Shown piece after piece: positions 36,567-45,995 of a stretch of DNA of 64,000 nt. The DNA is from Flavobacteriales bacterium UBA952 (GTDB taxonomy: Bacteria; Bacteroidota; Bacteroidia; Flavobacteriales_D; Crocinitomicaceae): assembly GCA_002293185.1 (NCBI GenBank), contig DBCS01000004.1, positions 62,001 through 126,000 on the forward strand, in the 5' to 3' direction. The stretch's first letter is position 1. Every line of letters starts with the position of its first letter. Position numbers and translations under genes: made by a program. The notes under the pieces are model-generated. The model searched no databases and was not told where the DNA came from. It worked only from the letters and a program-made list of their open reading frames with translations.

Positions 36567-36583
36567 TCATACACGTTTGAATT

Positions 36584-37930
36584 ATGTTTGAGAATCTTAC
36601 CGATAAGTTTGAAAGAGCCTTTAAAGTCCTCAAAGGGCAAGGTCAAATCACCGAAATTAATGTTGCCGAAACGCTCAAAGAAGTACGCCGTGCACTCTTA
36701 GATGCTGATGTCAGTTTCAATACCGCGAAGCATTTTACCAATATTGTTAAAGAAAAGGCACTAGGTAGAGACGTTTTGAACGCGGTTTCTCCTGGGCAGC
36801 TCATGATCAAAATTTGCCATGAAGAGCTCATTGAACTCATGGGGGGCAACGAGGTGGAAATCAACCTAAAAGGCGCGCCTGCTATTATCCTGATGTCAGG
36901 CTTGCAAGGTTCAGGTAAAACAACTTTTACGGGTAAACTAGGGGCTTATCTCAAAAATAAAAAAGGTAAAAAAGTATTGCTTGTCGCTTGCGATGTATAT
37001 CGTCCGGCTGCTATCGATCAACTTCATGTACTCGGCGAGCAACTGTCCATTGAAGTTTTTTCCAACAAAGAAGAAAAAAATCCAATTGCGATTGCGCAAG
37101 CTGCTATTGCCCATGCCAAAAGCAATGCATATAATGTTGTATTGGTCGATACCGCAGGTCGTTTGGCGGTCGATACACAAATGATGGATGAAATTGCGGG
37201 GCTCAAAGAAGCCTTACAACCTTCAGAAACACTATTTGTAGTTGACTCCATGACCGGCCAAGACGCCGTTAATACAGCCAAAGCCTTTAATGAGCGCATC
37301 AATTTTGATGGCGTAGTGCTCACCAAACTCGATGGCGATACCCGCGGTGGTGCTGCGCTTTCCATCAAGGCAATCGTCAACAAACCGATTAAGTTTGTCG
37401 GTACTGGAGAAAAGATGGACGCCCTAGATGTCTTCTATCCAAAAAGAATGGCAGACCGCATCCTCGGTATGGGCGACGTCGTATCCTTGGTAGAACGCGC
37501 TCAAGAACAATTCAGCGAAGAGGAAGCGCGTCGTTTGCAAAAGAAAATCATGAAAGATCAGTTCGATCTCAATGACTTCTTAGCACAGCTCCAACAAATC
37601 AAAAAAATGGGCAACGTCAAAGACCTCATGGGCATGATCCCGGGAATGGGTAAGGCTATGAAAGACGTCGACATTCCAGACGATGCTTTTAAAGGAATAG
37701 AAGCCATCATTCTCTCCATGACGCCAAAAGAACGCGCGAATCCAGGTTTACTTAATCCATCGCGCAAAAATCGCATTGCTCAGGGTAGCGGCACCAATAT
37801 TCAGGATATTAACAAACTGCTCAAGCAATTCGAAGATATGCGCAAAATGATGAAGCTCATGAGTAATCCGCGCAACATGATGGGCATGATGAGTAAGCTC
37901 AAAGGAATGGGCGGAATGCCAGGAATGTAA
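36584..37930 (+). CDS. ffh: Signal recognition particle protein Ffh
   Basis: A 448-residue GTPase that binds signal sequences and targets ribosomes to the membrane with 4.5S RNA and FtsY. Domains in order are the N-terminal helical N domain (about 1-90), the G domain with GLQGSGKTT (106-114), DTAGRLAVD and TKLDGDTRGGAAL, and the methionine-rich M domain to the end (clusters such as MRKMMKLMSNPRNMMGMM). The length is standard. The S2P-type protease gene starts 5 nt after the stop. Confidence 0.97.
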   Translation: MFENLTDKFERAFKVLKGQGQITEINVAETLKEVRRALLDADVSFNTAKHFTNIVKEKALGRDVLNAVSPGQLMIKICHEELIELMGGNEVEINLKGAPAIILMSGLQGSGKTTFTGKLGAYLKNKKGKKVLLVACDVYRPAAIDQLHVLGEQLSIEVFSNKEEKNPIAIAQAAIAHAKSNAYNVVLVDTAGRLAVDTQMMDEIAGLKEALQPSETLFVVDSMTGQDAVNTAKAFNERINFDGVVLTKLDGDTRGGAALSIKAIVNKPIKFVGTGEKMDALDVFYPKRMADRILGMGDVVSLVERAQEQFSEEEARRLQKKIMKDQFDLNDFLAQLQQIKKMGNVKDLMGMIPGMGKAMKDVDIPDDAFKGIEAIILSMTPKERANPGLLNPSRKNRIAQGSGTNIQDINKLLKQFEDMRKMMKLMSNPRNMMGMMSKLKGMGGMPGM

Positions 37931-37935
37931 TACAA

Positions 37936-38889
37936 ATGGCAAGTCAAAATCCAGCAGATTGGTATGAATCTAAGCCGGTACTTGAAAAAGTAAAAGTCCG
38001 CAGTAATTGGGGGCTAACGCTTTTTTCGGTCTTGTTATTTGCACTGAGTTTTTTATATCTGTTTGCCGATGAGCTCGACTTTATCTTTTATCTGGTTTTG
38101 GTTCTTTTCCTCCATGAATCTGGGCACTACCTTCTCATGAAACTATTTAATTACCAAGATTTGCGCATGCTTTTTATTCCGCTGATGGGTGCTTTTGTTC
38201 AGGGAAGCAAAAAACATTATTCGCAAAAGGAAAGTTTTTTAGTGATTGTAGCGGGTCCTTTTCCTGGTGTCGTTTTTGGTTTAATTCTTTTGTTCTTGGC
38301 TAACCAATACCAGCAAACATGGCTCCTCGAATTGAGCTTTTTGTTTTTATTTTTAAACGTCATCAACCTTTTACCTATCGATCCTTTGGATGGCGGGCAA
38401 TTATTTAAATTATTTGTGCGTCAAAAACGCGACCTTTTTTTGCTGCTTTTTGCTTTATTATCCTCCTTACTCATGATCAGTGTTGGCTATTTAATCGATA
38501 GTTGGATTCTTCTCGCGTTCGGATTATTGATGTCCTTTAAAGTGCGGAGTTTTCAGCGCAATTATCAACTCAGACAAATTTTAGATCAACAAGGCATTGA
38601 CTACGAACTCAATTACGAAGATCTTTCAGATCAAGATTACCATCGGTTAAAAACTGTTATTTTAGAGGAGAACCCAAAACTCAAAAGCATGCATGATGCA
38701 CACGGAGCTGCCGTCCAAGAAGTAGTAGCCAGTCATGTCAACGCTGTATTATCCGTTCCAATTACCAGAGACGCAAGCCTATTATTTCGAATCTTACTTG
38801 TTTGCAGTTGGTTACTTCTTATTAGTTTGCCCGTCTTTTTGTTAATTGGCCCATTTTTGGATTTCACTTGGTATTTTGAAACGCTTTAA
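37936..38889 (+). CDS. Site-2 protease family intramembrane metallopeptidase
   Basis: A 317-residue membrane protein with about six helices. The zinc motif HESGH is at 60-64 in a membrane segment, and the second motif LPIDPLDGG at 146-154 carries the Asp ligand, as in S2P/M50 proteases. VVAGPFPGVVFGL-like glycine-rich loops lie between. The C-terminal 90 residues are soluble, then a final pair of helices. It may cleave a membrane-bound substrate such as an anti-sigma factor, but no target is identified. It is 5 nt after ffh, and the next gene overlaps its 3' end. Confidence 0.85.
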   Translation: MASQNPADWYESKPVLEKVKVRSNWGLTLFSVLLFALSFLYLFADELDFIFYLVLVLFLHESGHYLLMKLFNYQDLRMLFIPLMGAFVQGSKKHYSQKESFLVIVAGPFPGVVFGLILLFLANQYQQTWLLELSFLFLFLNVINLLPIDPLDGGQLFKLFVRQKRDLFLLLFALLSSLLMISVGYLIDSWILLAFGLLMSFKVRSFQRNYQLRQILDQQGIDYELNYEDLSDQDYHRLKTVILEENPKLKSMHDAHGAAVQEVVASHVNAVLSVPITRDASLLFRILLVCSWLLLISLPVFLLIGPFLDFTWYFETL

Positions 38890-39580
38890 AGTCACTCTTC
38901 TTTCTTTCTTTTTTGCGGCACTGACCAGTAATAGTTTTGCGCAGTGTGAGCAAGTATTGGTGAGTGGTAAAATTCTGGATACCCTGCGCTTGCAAAATTT
39001 CTACAATCTAATGGTGGTCAATAAAACAACCGGAAGAGGGGTGTTTGGGCAGCCCAATGGCCATTTTAGTGTGTATGCCAGCACAGGAGATTTAGTTGCG
39101 TTATCTACCAAAGGGTATCCGGTGTATCAATTTGTAGTGAAGCCAGACGAAAACTGCCAATCCAAAATTTTAGCCTACGTCGAGCGCTTGCCGCAAGAGG
39201 TCCCAGACATCATCGTAAGACCACTAAAAACCCTCGAGCAAATAAAAGAGGAGCGCGAAAACCTGGCACTTCGCGAAACACGAATGGTAACGGGTGTCAA
39301 CGCTTTGGAGAGCCCAATTACAGCCTTGTACCAAGCCTTTTCTAAGAAAGAGCAAAACAAACGCTGGATTGCCGAGCAGCAATACAAAGATGATCAGCGC
39401 CGAATTGTACAAGAATTACTGAGGTTGTATGTTGCTTTTGACATCATCGACCTCACAGAAACCGAATTCGATGCGTTCATTACGTTCCTGAATATCGATG
39501 AGCAGTTCATCAAAACGGCAACTGAAATGGAACTTATCCTATTTATCAAGGATAAATACGATCATTTTAGAAGATTGTAG
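38846..39580 (+). CDS. Exported carboxypeptidase-regulatory-like protein of unknown function
   Basis: A protein of up to 244 residues with a signal peptide and an N-terminal beta-sandwich (VLVSGKILDTLRLQNFYNLMVVNKTTGRGVFGQPNGHFSVYA), like the carboxypeptidase-D regulatory domain. The C-terminal half is helical (EQIKEERENLALRETRM...). The ATG at 38846 overlaps the protease gene by 44 nt and gives a long N-region. A TTG in frame at 38876 would start MKRFKVTLLSFFFAAL, a textbook signal peptide, and cut the overlap to 14 nt; I consider it the more likely start. The role is unknown, probably periplasmic. Confidence 0.65.
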   Translation: MAHFWISLGILKRFKVTLLSFFFAALTSNSFAQCEQVLVSGKILDTLRLQNFYNLMVVNKTTGRGVFGQPNGHFSVYASTGDLVALSTKGYPVYQFVVKPDENCQSKILAYVERLPQEVPDIIVRPLKTLEQIKEERENLALRETRMVTGVNALESPITALYQAFSKKEQNKRWIAEQQYKDDQRRIVQELLRLYVAFDIIDLTETEFDAFITFLNIDEQFIKTATEMELILFIKDKYDHFRRL

Positions 39581-39592
39581 GTGGAGCTACCG

Positions 39593-39615
39593 GTAAAGAA
39601 AGTTTATTTCTTTAC
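39593..39615. terminator. AT-rich hairpin between convergent genes
   Basis: The arms GTAAAGAAA (39593-39601) and TTTCTTTAC (39607-39615) form a 9-bp stem with a 5-nt loop between the ends of two convergent genes. No clear T-run follows, so a terminator role is only possible. Its last base overlaps the glmM stop. Confidence 0.35.
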
Positions 39616-41000
39616 TATACAAAAGAATTTATTTCTTCCATAATACGAAGGGCCAAAGCGCTGGCTTTTTCTTCTGATGCCGATTCTGCATAAATACGAA
39701 TAATTGGCTCGGTGTTGCTCTTTCTTAAATGCACCCATTCTTTGTCAATATAGATTTTCACGCCGTCGGTGGTGTCTACCTCAAACGCTTCATATTTCTT
39801 AGCCATCAGAACCAAGAGCTCGTCTACGTTGGTAGTAGGAGCTAAGTCTATTTTGTTTTTGGAAATGACATAGTTTGGATAGCTGGCTCTTAATACGGTC
39901 ATGCTTAATTTTTTGTGTGCTAAATGACTTAAAAATAAAGCTATTCCAACAAGGGAGTCACGGCCGTAATGAAGTTCGGGATATATGATTCCACCGTTTC
40001 CTTCGCCACCGATTACTGCGCCAATTTCTTTCATTTTAACCACCACATTTACTTCGCCTACCGCTGCTGCTTCATAGCGCAATCCACGCATTTCTGTAAT
40101 GTCTCTGAGTGCCCGTGTAGAGGATAAGTTAGAAACGGTTGGTCCGGGTGTATGCGCGAGTACGTAGTCGGCAACGGCAACTAAGGTGTATTCTTCGCCG
40201 AACATGCTGCCGTCTTCACAGACCAAAGCCAAGCGATCAACGTCGGGGTCTACGGTGATGCCCAAATGTGCACCTTTTGTTTGGACGAGGCTAGAAAGTT
40301 CGGTAAGGTGCTCTGGTAGAGGCTCAGGGTTGTGCGGAAAATGCCCAGTGGGTTCGCAATAGAGTTCTTCAATTTCAAGAACGCCAAGCGCGCGCAAAAG
40401 CGCAGGAACAAAAGTACCACCAGTAGAATTAACGGCGTCTACCACCACTTTAAATTGAGCAGCAGCAATGGCTTTGGCATCTACCAAAGGTAAATTCAAG
40501 ATGGCATTGATGTGTTGATCTAAGTAGGTTTTGTTTGGCGTGATTTTTCCTAGGTCGTCAACTTCGGCAAAATTAAAGGCTTCGTCTGCGGCAATTTGTA
40601 GCAAAGCCTCGCCCTCCGCACCGGAGATAAATTCACCTTTTGAGTTGAGGAGTTTAAGCGCGTTCCATTGTTTGGGATTGTGGCTTGCTGTCAAAATAAT
40701 GCCACCTTGCGCACCTTCCATTGGTACCGCTATTTCTACTGTAGGGGTGGTAGATAGCCCAAGGTCAATAATATCGATGCCGAGTCCGACAAGTGTTTGT
40801 TGGACCAAGCTGGCAATCATGGGGCCTGAAATGCGGGCATCTCTTCCAATCACTACTTTGAGTCTTTTACCCGGGTATTGTTGTTGCAGCCATGTTCCGT
40901 AAGCTGCTGCAAATTTGACGGCATCGATAGGCGTGAGGCCGTTGTCAACAGCGCCGCCGATGGTGCCGCGAATGCCAGAGATGGATTTGATGAGTGTCAT
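39615..41000 (-). CDS. glmM: Phosphoglucosamine mutase
   Basis: A 461-residue alpha-D-phosphohexomutase. The phosphoserine loop is ILTASHNPKQWNALKL (Ser 106), the metal-binding loop is TVDPDVDRLALV, and the sugar-binding loop is GGEGNGGIIYPELHYGRDSLVG. The C-terminal phosphate-binding loop (RKSNTEPIIRIYAES) is intact. The family in Bacteroidota is annotated as GlmM (glucosamine-6-phosphate to glucosamine-1-phosphate, for peptidoglycan and LPS); phosphomannomutase activity cannot be excluded. Its ATG overlaps the ribH stop (ATGA). Confidence 0.9.
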   Translation of the reverse strand: MTLIKSISGIRGTIGGAVDNGLTPIDAVKFAAAYGTWLQQQYPGKRLKVVIGRDARISGPMIASLVQQTLVGLGIDIIDLGLSTTPTVEIAVPMEGAQGGIILTASHNPKQWNALKLLNSKGEFISGAEGEALLQIAADEAFNFAEVDDLGKITPNKTYLDQHINAILNLPLVDAKAIAAAQFKVVVDAVNSTGGTFVPALLRALGVLEIEELYCEPTGHFPHNPEPLPEHLTELSSLVQTKGAHLGITVDPDVDRLALVCEDGSMFGEEYTLVAVADYVLAHTPGPTVSNLSSTRALRDITEMRGLRYEAAAVGEVNVVVKMKEIGAVIGGEGNGGIIYPELHYGRDSLVGIALFLSHLAHKKLSMTVLRASYPNYVISKNKIDLAPTTNVDELLVLMAKKYEAFEVDTTDGVKIYIDKEWVHLRKSNTEPIIRIYAESASEEKASALALRIMEEINSFV

Positions 41001-41482
41001 GAAAGTTTGTTTTGAAGCATTTGAAGTACAGCAACCATGGCTTCGGTGCCTTTATTGCCATGTTGGCCACCCGATCGGTCTAGCGATTGTTGTTCAGTGT
41101 TGTCGGTGAGTAAGCAAAACCCAACGGGCTTGTCGTATTTAAGCATGACATCCATGAGGCCGTGAGTAGTACCACTGCACACAAAATCAAAATGACGGGT
41201 TTCGCCTTGAATAACCACGCCAATGGCTAGTACACCATCAATATGCTGCTGCTGGCAAAGCTGTTGAGCGCCTAAGGGCAACTCAAAAGCACCTGGAACA
41301 TTCAGAATGGTGCGTAGACTGGCTTTTTGGCCAATAGTATCAAGTACATCAATTGCGCCTTTTAATAGGCGTTCGGTAATGTGCCCGTTCCATGCAGAAA
41401 CAACAATGCCGATTCGAAAATCGGCACAGTTTATTAATGTTGATGGATCAAAGGCAGAGAGGTCTTTACCTGCTGTGGCCAT
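40997..41482 (-). CDS. ribH: 6,7-dimethyl-8-ribityllumazine synthase
   Basis: A 161-residue enzyme that condenses 5-amino-6-ribitylaminouracil with 3,4-dihydroxy-2-butanone 4-phosphate in riboflavin synthesis, forming an icosahedral shell. Marks are VVSAWNGHITERLLKGA, VPGAFELPLGAQQL, GVLAIGVVIQGETRHFDFVCS (with the active His) and VGFCLLTDNTEQQSLDRSGGQHGNKG. The length is standard. It overlaps glmM by 4 nt and lies 8 nt after the TPR gene. Other rib genes are not in the window. Confidence 0.96.
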   Translation of the reverse strand: MATAGKDLSAFDPSTLINCADFRIGIVVSAWNGHITERLLKGAIDVLDTIGQKASLRTILNVPGAFELPLGAQQLCQQQHIDGVLAIGVVIQGETRHFDFVCSGTTHGLMDVMLKYDKPVGFCLLTDNTEQQSLDRSGGQHGNKGTEAMVAVLQMLQNKLS

Positions 41483-41490
41483 AAGCTCAT

Positions 41491-42123
41491 TTATTTAGTT
41501 GCGCATCGAGCGATGTAACGATCGATGGTTTTGGTGCTTGCGTAATTTGGATAGTCGTCTTTGATGCGTTGATAGTGAACTGCTGCATCTGCTTTTTTAT
41601 TGAGCTGCTCACAAACCAAACCTGCTTTAAACAAATACATTGGGGTTGTGAATTCGTTGTCTTCTTTATCTGCAGCTTGCGTGTATGAAGAGAGCGCATC
41701 GTTGTATTTTTTAAGTTGGCTGTAGCAGTCTCCTTGTAGGCCAATGCTCATGGTAGAAACATAAGTGTCTTTTAAGTTTACACCATCTAACATATTGAGT
41801 GCAGCTGAAAATTTACCTTTTTCCATGTATTGCGTTGCAAGGAGGTATTGTGCTATTTCACCACCTGTTTTGCCGTCGTTGCTCTTCACAAAAGGTTCTA
41901 AAACACGAATTGCTTGATCTGTAGAGTCTTTAGTGATGTAGTTGAGCGCAACCCACCAGCCGTCATTGGATTTTTCATTAGCTGGCCCCCAAATGAATTG
42001 GCGGTAAGAGAAATAAACCACCACTGCAGCAATTAAACCACCAATGATATATGTGCCAAGTTTGAAACTTTTGTTGGTATTGAATTTGTTTTTAAGGTCT
42101 TCGAAGCTCAATTGCTCTATCAT
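41491..42123 (-). CDS. Membrane-anchored tetratricopeptide protein
   Basis: A 210-residue protein with one N-terminal membrane helix (about 23-41) and a soluble C-terminal region of TPR-like helical repeats (EIAQYLLATQYMEKGKFSAALNMLDG; GLQGDCYSQLKKYNDALSSYTQAAD). The layout (helix near the N-terminus, TPR after) resembles the YfgM/Bacteroidota family found beside ribH. The frame is open to 42156; the ATG at 42123 (MIEQLSFEDL) is better, since the -7 element (42143-42150) would otherwise fall inside the gene. It is the first gene of the TPR-ribH-glmM operon. The function is unknown. Confidence 0.8.
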   Translation of the reverse strand: MIEQLSFEDLKNKFNTNKSFKLGTYIIGGLIAAVVVYFSYRQFIWGPANEKSNDGWWVALNYITKDSTDQAIRVLEPFVKSNDGKTGGEIAQYLLATQYMEKGKFSAALNMLDGVNLKDTYVSTMSIGLQGDCYSQLKKYNDALSSYTQAADKEDNEFTTPMYLFKAGLVCEQLNKKADAAVHYQRIKDDYPNYASTKTIDRYIARCATK

Positions 42124-42142
42124 AATCGAATTTTTTGAAACG

Positions 42143-42150
42143 CAAATATA
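42143..42150 (-). promoter_or_regulatory. -7 element (TAnnTTTG) for the TPR-ribH-glmM operon
   Basis: On the minus strand this reads TATATTTG, 19 nt before the ATG at 42123. It is divergent from the outer-membrane protein promoter at 42175-42182. Confidence 0.5.
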
Positions 42151-42174
42151 AATCATTTTAGCAAATGAATTGCT

Positions 42175-42182
42175 TATTTTTG
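42175..42182 (+). promoter_or_regulatory. -7 element (TAnnTTTG) for the outer-membrane protein gene
   Basis: TATTTTTG ends 4 nt before the ATG at 42187, which is confirmed as the start by the signal peptide. This implies a leaderless mRNA. Confidence 0.45.
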
Positions 42183-42186
42183 CGCT

Positions 42187-44649
42187 ATGTTTCTACTCAA
42201 AAACACTCCTTTTTCATTCCTACTCCTTATTTTTTGGGTTTCAGGTGCACTTTGTCAGGCGCAAAACACCATTAGTGTCACCGGTAAGGTGCTTTCTATC
42301 GAACAAGGTAAAGCATTAGAATATGTGTCTGTTAAGCTCTTTCAAGCGGCAGATTCTTCTTTTCAAAAGGGCGTGTTTAGCGGCGCTGATGGTCGTTTTT
42401 CTATCAGTTTAAACCCCGGTAGCTATTATTTGCAACTCAGTTTAGCTGGATATGAAAACGAATTCATTGAAGCCTTTGAACTTAAACCAAGTCAAGCTAA
42501 TTTTCATTTGGGTACAATCCGCATGCAACTTCCCAAAACACAACAAGTGAAAGACATCGTTGTACAAGGCCAAAAAGAAGTCATGGAAGCCGGTTTTGAT
42601 AAGAAAGTTTATAACGTCGCAGAAGATTTAAATGTCAGTGGAGGTACAGCCAATGACATTCTCAATCGCTTGCCATCTGTTGAAGTGGATCAAGATGGGG
42701 GTGTTTTATTGCGCGGACAAGGGAGTGTAACAATATTAATCGATGGGCGGCCAAGTTCCATGAGTGGTGGCAACGGTAAAACCCTACTAGATGCCTTGCC
42801 TGCCAATTCAATTGAACGCGTAGAAATCGTCACCAACCCTTCTGCCAAATACGACCCAGATGGCACATCGGGTATCATCAACATCGTACTTAAAAAAAAT
42901 AAACTATTGGGTTTTAACGGTATGGTGGCTGCCAATTTGGCAAGTGGAAACCTGAATGGCGGCAATGTTGGCGACGGAAGTGTTTCTTTGAGCTACCGAA
43001 ATGGCAATATCAATGTTTTTGGAACCTACAATGCCCGTTACCTAGAGGGTTACCGCAATAATTACAATGACATCCGTCAAGAACTGAGCACGGGCGTTTT
43101 TACGCTGGATCAAAACCGAACGGGTACAGATTTAGATGCAGGCCAAACATTTAGAGTAGGGGCAGATATCAATTTAAATCCGCGCAATACGATAGGTTTT
43201 GTTGCAACGGGTTCTATTACACAAAGAGATCGAACAGGTGATCTCTGGAATGCCCAATTAGACACCAATGCACAAGTCACCAATCTATGGCTGCGCAGTT
43301 CCTACGACCCCACTGATCGCCAAAATCTTGACTTGAACTTTAATTACAAGCACGACTTCAAAGAAGAGCGCGGCAACCTTATTTTTGATGTCAATCAGTC
43401 GCTCGGTTCTGAGGATATAGAAGGTTATTACGTCAATACCTACTACAACCCCGACACCTCGCTTTCATCACTGCCTATTCTAGATCAACGTCTTTTTAAT
43501 ACCGACAAAAATAACATCACAACAGCACAGGCCGATCTCACTTATTTGTTTGCAAAATTAGGTTTACGCACCGAAGCGGGCCTCAAAGCGATTTTAAGAG
43601 ACCAACTCGTGGATACCTATTCAGAGACCCTAGACAACGCTTTAAATACATATCATGAAGACACACTTGCCAATTTTTTATACGGTTATAAAGAACAAAT
43701 TTATAGCCTATATGGAGTGGTTGGAAAGCAAATTAAGCGCTTTAAAATGCAAGCGGGTTTACGTGCCGAGAAAGCCTATCAAATCCCGAATCTTATTTCA
43801 GATAGCATTCGCATCGTCAATGACTACTTTAATTTCTTTCCTTCAGCCTACCTTCGCTATGAGCTAAAGCCTAAGTCAGAATTAAGTTTGAGTTATTCGC
43901 GTCGCATCAGACGTGCTTCTGCCAATGAACTCAATCCATTCACCAACTATTCAGACCCGTTTAATTTACAACGCGGTAATCCTTACTTAAGTCCAGAATA
44001 CATTCATTCCTATGACTTAGCCTATTCGCTTGAAAAGAAAAAATGGACATTATCTAGTGCTTTGTTTTATCGTCAATCAAATGGTGTGATTTCACGCTTT
44101 AAAGAATTTTATCCAGACAACACCAGTGCGGTGAGTTACATGAATATTGCACAAACCAAAGCGCTAGGCAGTGAGCTTATTTTGATCTTTAAGCCCTCTC
44201 CATCATTGCGCAGTACTTTATCATACAATAGCAATTACACCTGGTTTATTACCAATCAGGCCGAATTGCCGAATAGGCAAGGATTCAGTCATAATGTCAA
44301 GTGGAACACCTCATATGAATTCTGGAAAAAGACAGCCACCTTACAACTCAGCGTCAACTACAATGGCCCGAGGGTGACGGTGCAGGGTATTGCACAAAGA
44401 AGAGGGCCCATTGACCTTGCTTTTGAAAAGAAATTAGCCAATGGCAATTGGACACTTGGAACGCGTGTCACTGATATTTTTGACCGTCAGGGCTTCTATT
44501 TTGAAGTAGACCGTCCGGGAGTTTATCAGGTCGGCGAATTCAAGTGGCTCACGCGTCGGGTTTATGTCTCTGCAAGCTACAAGTTCGGAAAGCTAGAGAT
44601 TTCTAATAAAATTAAACAAGGCGGGTTGGATTCCGGCGGAGACCTTTAA
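42187..44649 (+). CDS. Outer membrane beta-barrel protein, TonB-dependent-receptor-like
   Basis: An 820-residue outer-membrane protein. A signal peptide ends near residue 25. A carboxypeptidase-regulatory-like domain follows (VTGKVLSIEQGKALEYVSVKLFQ), then a plug-like domain (GTANDILNRLPSVEVDQDGGVLLRG; VTILIDGRPSS) and a long beta-barrel of the OMP_b-brl_3 type (from about residue 390). The family transports or binds an unknown ligand across the outer membrane. No SusD partner is adjacent, so it is not a typical SusC pair. The last 4 bases overlap the convergent hypothetical gene. Confidence 0.88.
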   Translation: MFLLKNTPFSFLLLIFWVSGALCQAQNTISVTGKVLSIEQGKALEYVSVKLFQAADSSFQKGVFSGADGRFSISLNPGSYYLQLSLAGYENEFIEAFELKPSQANFHLGTIRMQLPKTQQVKDIVVQGQKEVMEAGFDKKVYNVAEDLNVSGGTANDILNRLPSVEVDQDGGVLLRGQGSVTILIDGRPSSMSGGNGKTLLDALPANSIERVEIVTNPSAKYDPDGTSGIINIVLKKNKLLGFNGMVAANLASGNLNGGNVGDGSVSLSYRNGNINVFGTYNARYLEGYRNNYNDIRQELSTGVFTLDQNRTGTDLDAGQTFRVGADINLNPRNTIGFVATGSITQRDRTGDLWNAQLDTNAQVTNLWLRSSYDPTDRQNLDLNFNYKHDFKEERGNLIFDVNQSLGSEDIEGYYVNTYYNPDTSLSSLPILDQRLFNTDKNNITTAQADLTYLFAKLGLRTEAGLKAILRDQLVDTYSETLDNALNTYHEDTLANFLYGYKEQIYSLYGVVGKQIKRFKMQAGLRAEKAYQIPNLISDSIRIVNDYFNFFPSAYLRYELKPKSELSLSYSRRIRRASANELNPFTNYSDPFNLQRGNPYLSPEYIHSYDLAYSLEKKKWTLSSALFYRQSNGVISRFKEFYPDNTSAVSYMNIAQTKALGSELILIFKPSPSLRSTLSYNSNYTWFITNQAELPNRQGFSHNVKWNTSYEFWKKTATLQLSVNYNGPRVTVQGIAQRRGPIDLAFEKKLANGNWTLGTRVTDIFDRQGFYFEVDRPGVYQVGEFKWLTRRVYVSASYKFGKLEISNKIKQGGLDSGGDL

Positions 44650-45236
44650 GCATCCTGTAATTTAGACCAAACCGCTTTGTTCCAAGCAATATACTGCTGA
44701 AGCAGCAATGGTGTATTTTCGTTAGTCAAGTCCTCTATTGATGTAATTTCTACTTTTTGTAATTCGCTTAGTAAGCCAAGTATTTGTTGGGGGTCAAATT
44801 GTTTGGATAACAATATTTCTTGGTCTTTGATGCCTGCACCTGCCCAATATTGAAAGAAGTCTTTTTGTTGCTCTAGCCAAAACTCGAGTAATTCTTTTAA
44901 CAAGAGGGGAGATTTTCCGTTGTAAACCAACAAAGAAATCTTCACCTTTATTTGATACTGCGCATTAAATTGTGCGCGCATGGAAAGTTTCTTTGAATCG
45001 GAAACCTCTTTGTGTTCCTTGAATAATGCTAGTTTTTCATCGGGAAAACCAACGCCGAGTGTACGTGCAGCTGTGTCTAGACGCGAGAGTTCTTTGATCC
45101 ATTTTGGATAGAGCAAGAGCTGATCTAGTTGACGATAGATTTTCTGCTTGAGTTCGAAGAGTATTACCTCGATTTGTTCTTCGTAGGGGTCTTGATGGTT
45201 GAGATTAAGTAAAGCAAGTGCTTGCTCAGGACTCAT
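44646..45236 (-). CDS. Hypothetical protein at the end of the men operon
   Basis: A 196-residue soluble protein, mostly helical, rich in Leu, Glu and Lys, without signal peptide or membrane segment. I recognise no family. Its ATG overlaps the TerC gene stop (ATGA), so it is translated with it and is the last of five adjacent minus-strand genes (menI-like, menF, menD, terC, this). Whether it acts in menaquinone metabolism or with TerC cannot be told. Confidence 0.7.
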   Translation of the reverse strand: MSPEQALALLNLNHQDPYEEQIEVILFELKQKIYRQLDQLLLYPKWIKELSRLDTAARTLGVGFPDEKLALFKEHKEVSDSKKLSMRAQFNAQYQIKVKISLLVYNGKSPLLLKELLEFWLEQQKDFFQYWAGAGIKDQEILLSKQFDPQQILGLLSELQKVEITSIEDLTNENTPLLLQQYIAWNKAVWSKLQDA

Positions 45237-45994
45237 TTTTGCTGGTTTTTACGCATGCGCAAATTCAGTAATTCAACAATTAATGCGTAAACCAATGCAA
45301 AATAGATATAACCCTTTTGCATGTGCTCGCCAAAACCTTCCGCAATCAATAAAACACCGATGGCGACCAAGAAAGAAAGCGCAATCATTTTAATGGTTGG
45401 CCGCTCATTAATAAACTTACTGATGGGTCCTGAAAAAACCATCATGACAAACATAGAGATCAGCACGGATAAAATAATAATTACCAGCGGATTGCCGTGT
45501 GTTTCGTGCTGAATATCGTTGGTCATGCCGATCGCAGAAATAACAGAATCAAAACTAAAAATAAAGTCGATGATCACAATTTGCGTTACGGCAGCGGTAA
45601 AAGTGGTGGCTTGTTTTGCACTGGCATCATGTACGCTGCCTTTGACACTTGCGTGCATTTCGCCAACTGACTTATAAATCAAAAATAAGCCACCGATCAG
45701 TAATACTAAACTATGCGCAGTAAATGATTGACCCGCGATACTAAAAAGGGCTTCTCGGTCGAGGGTCATAATCCAGGAAACCAAACTGAGCATGATAATC
45801 CTGATGATCAAAGCCAAACTTAGGCCAATTAAGCGTGCACTGCGTTGTTTATTTTTGGGAAGGTTATCAGTGATAATCGAAATAAAGATAATGTTATCGA
45901 TGCCTAGAACCACTTCTAGAAGGGTAAGAATAAGTAGGTAAGTTAGGCCAACTGAAGTACCTAGAATGGCAAAATAACCGATAAAACTATCCAT
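45233..45994 (-). CDS. TerC family integral membrane protein
   Basis: A 253-residue TerC-family protein of the short (YoaE/YkoY-like) kind with about seven helices. The family motif is LLEVVLGIDNIIFISIITDNLPKNKQ near residue 25, with the second acidic motif in IVIIDFIFSFDSVISAIGMTND near residue 135. Members are implicated in metal ion export. It starts 1 nt after menD and overlaps the following gene by 4 nt. It is a different subgroup from the TerC at 21787-22803. Confidence 0.92.
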   Translation of the reverse strand: MDSFIGYFAILGTSVGLTYLLILTLLEVVLGIDNIIFISIITDNLPKNKQRSARLIGLSLALIIRIIMLSLVSWIMTLDREALFSIAGQSFTAHSLVLLIGGLFLIYKSVGEMHASVKGSVHDASAKQATTFTAAVTQIVIIDFIFSFDSVISAIGMTNDIQHETHGNPLVIIILSVLISMFVMMVFSGPISKFINERPTIKMIALSFLVAIGVLLIAEGFGEHMQKGYIYFALVYALIVELLNLRMRKNQQK

Positions 45995-45995
45995 T

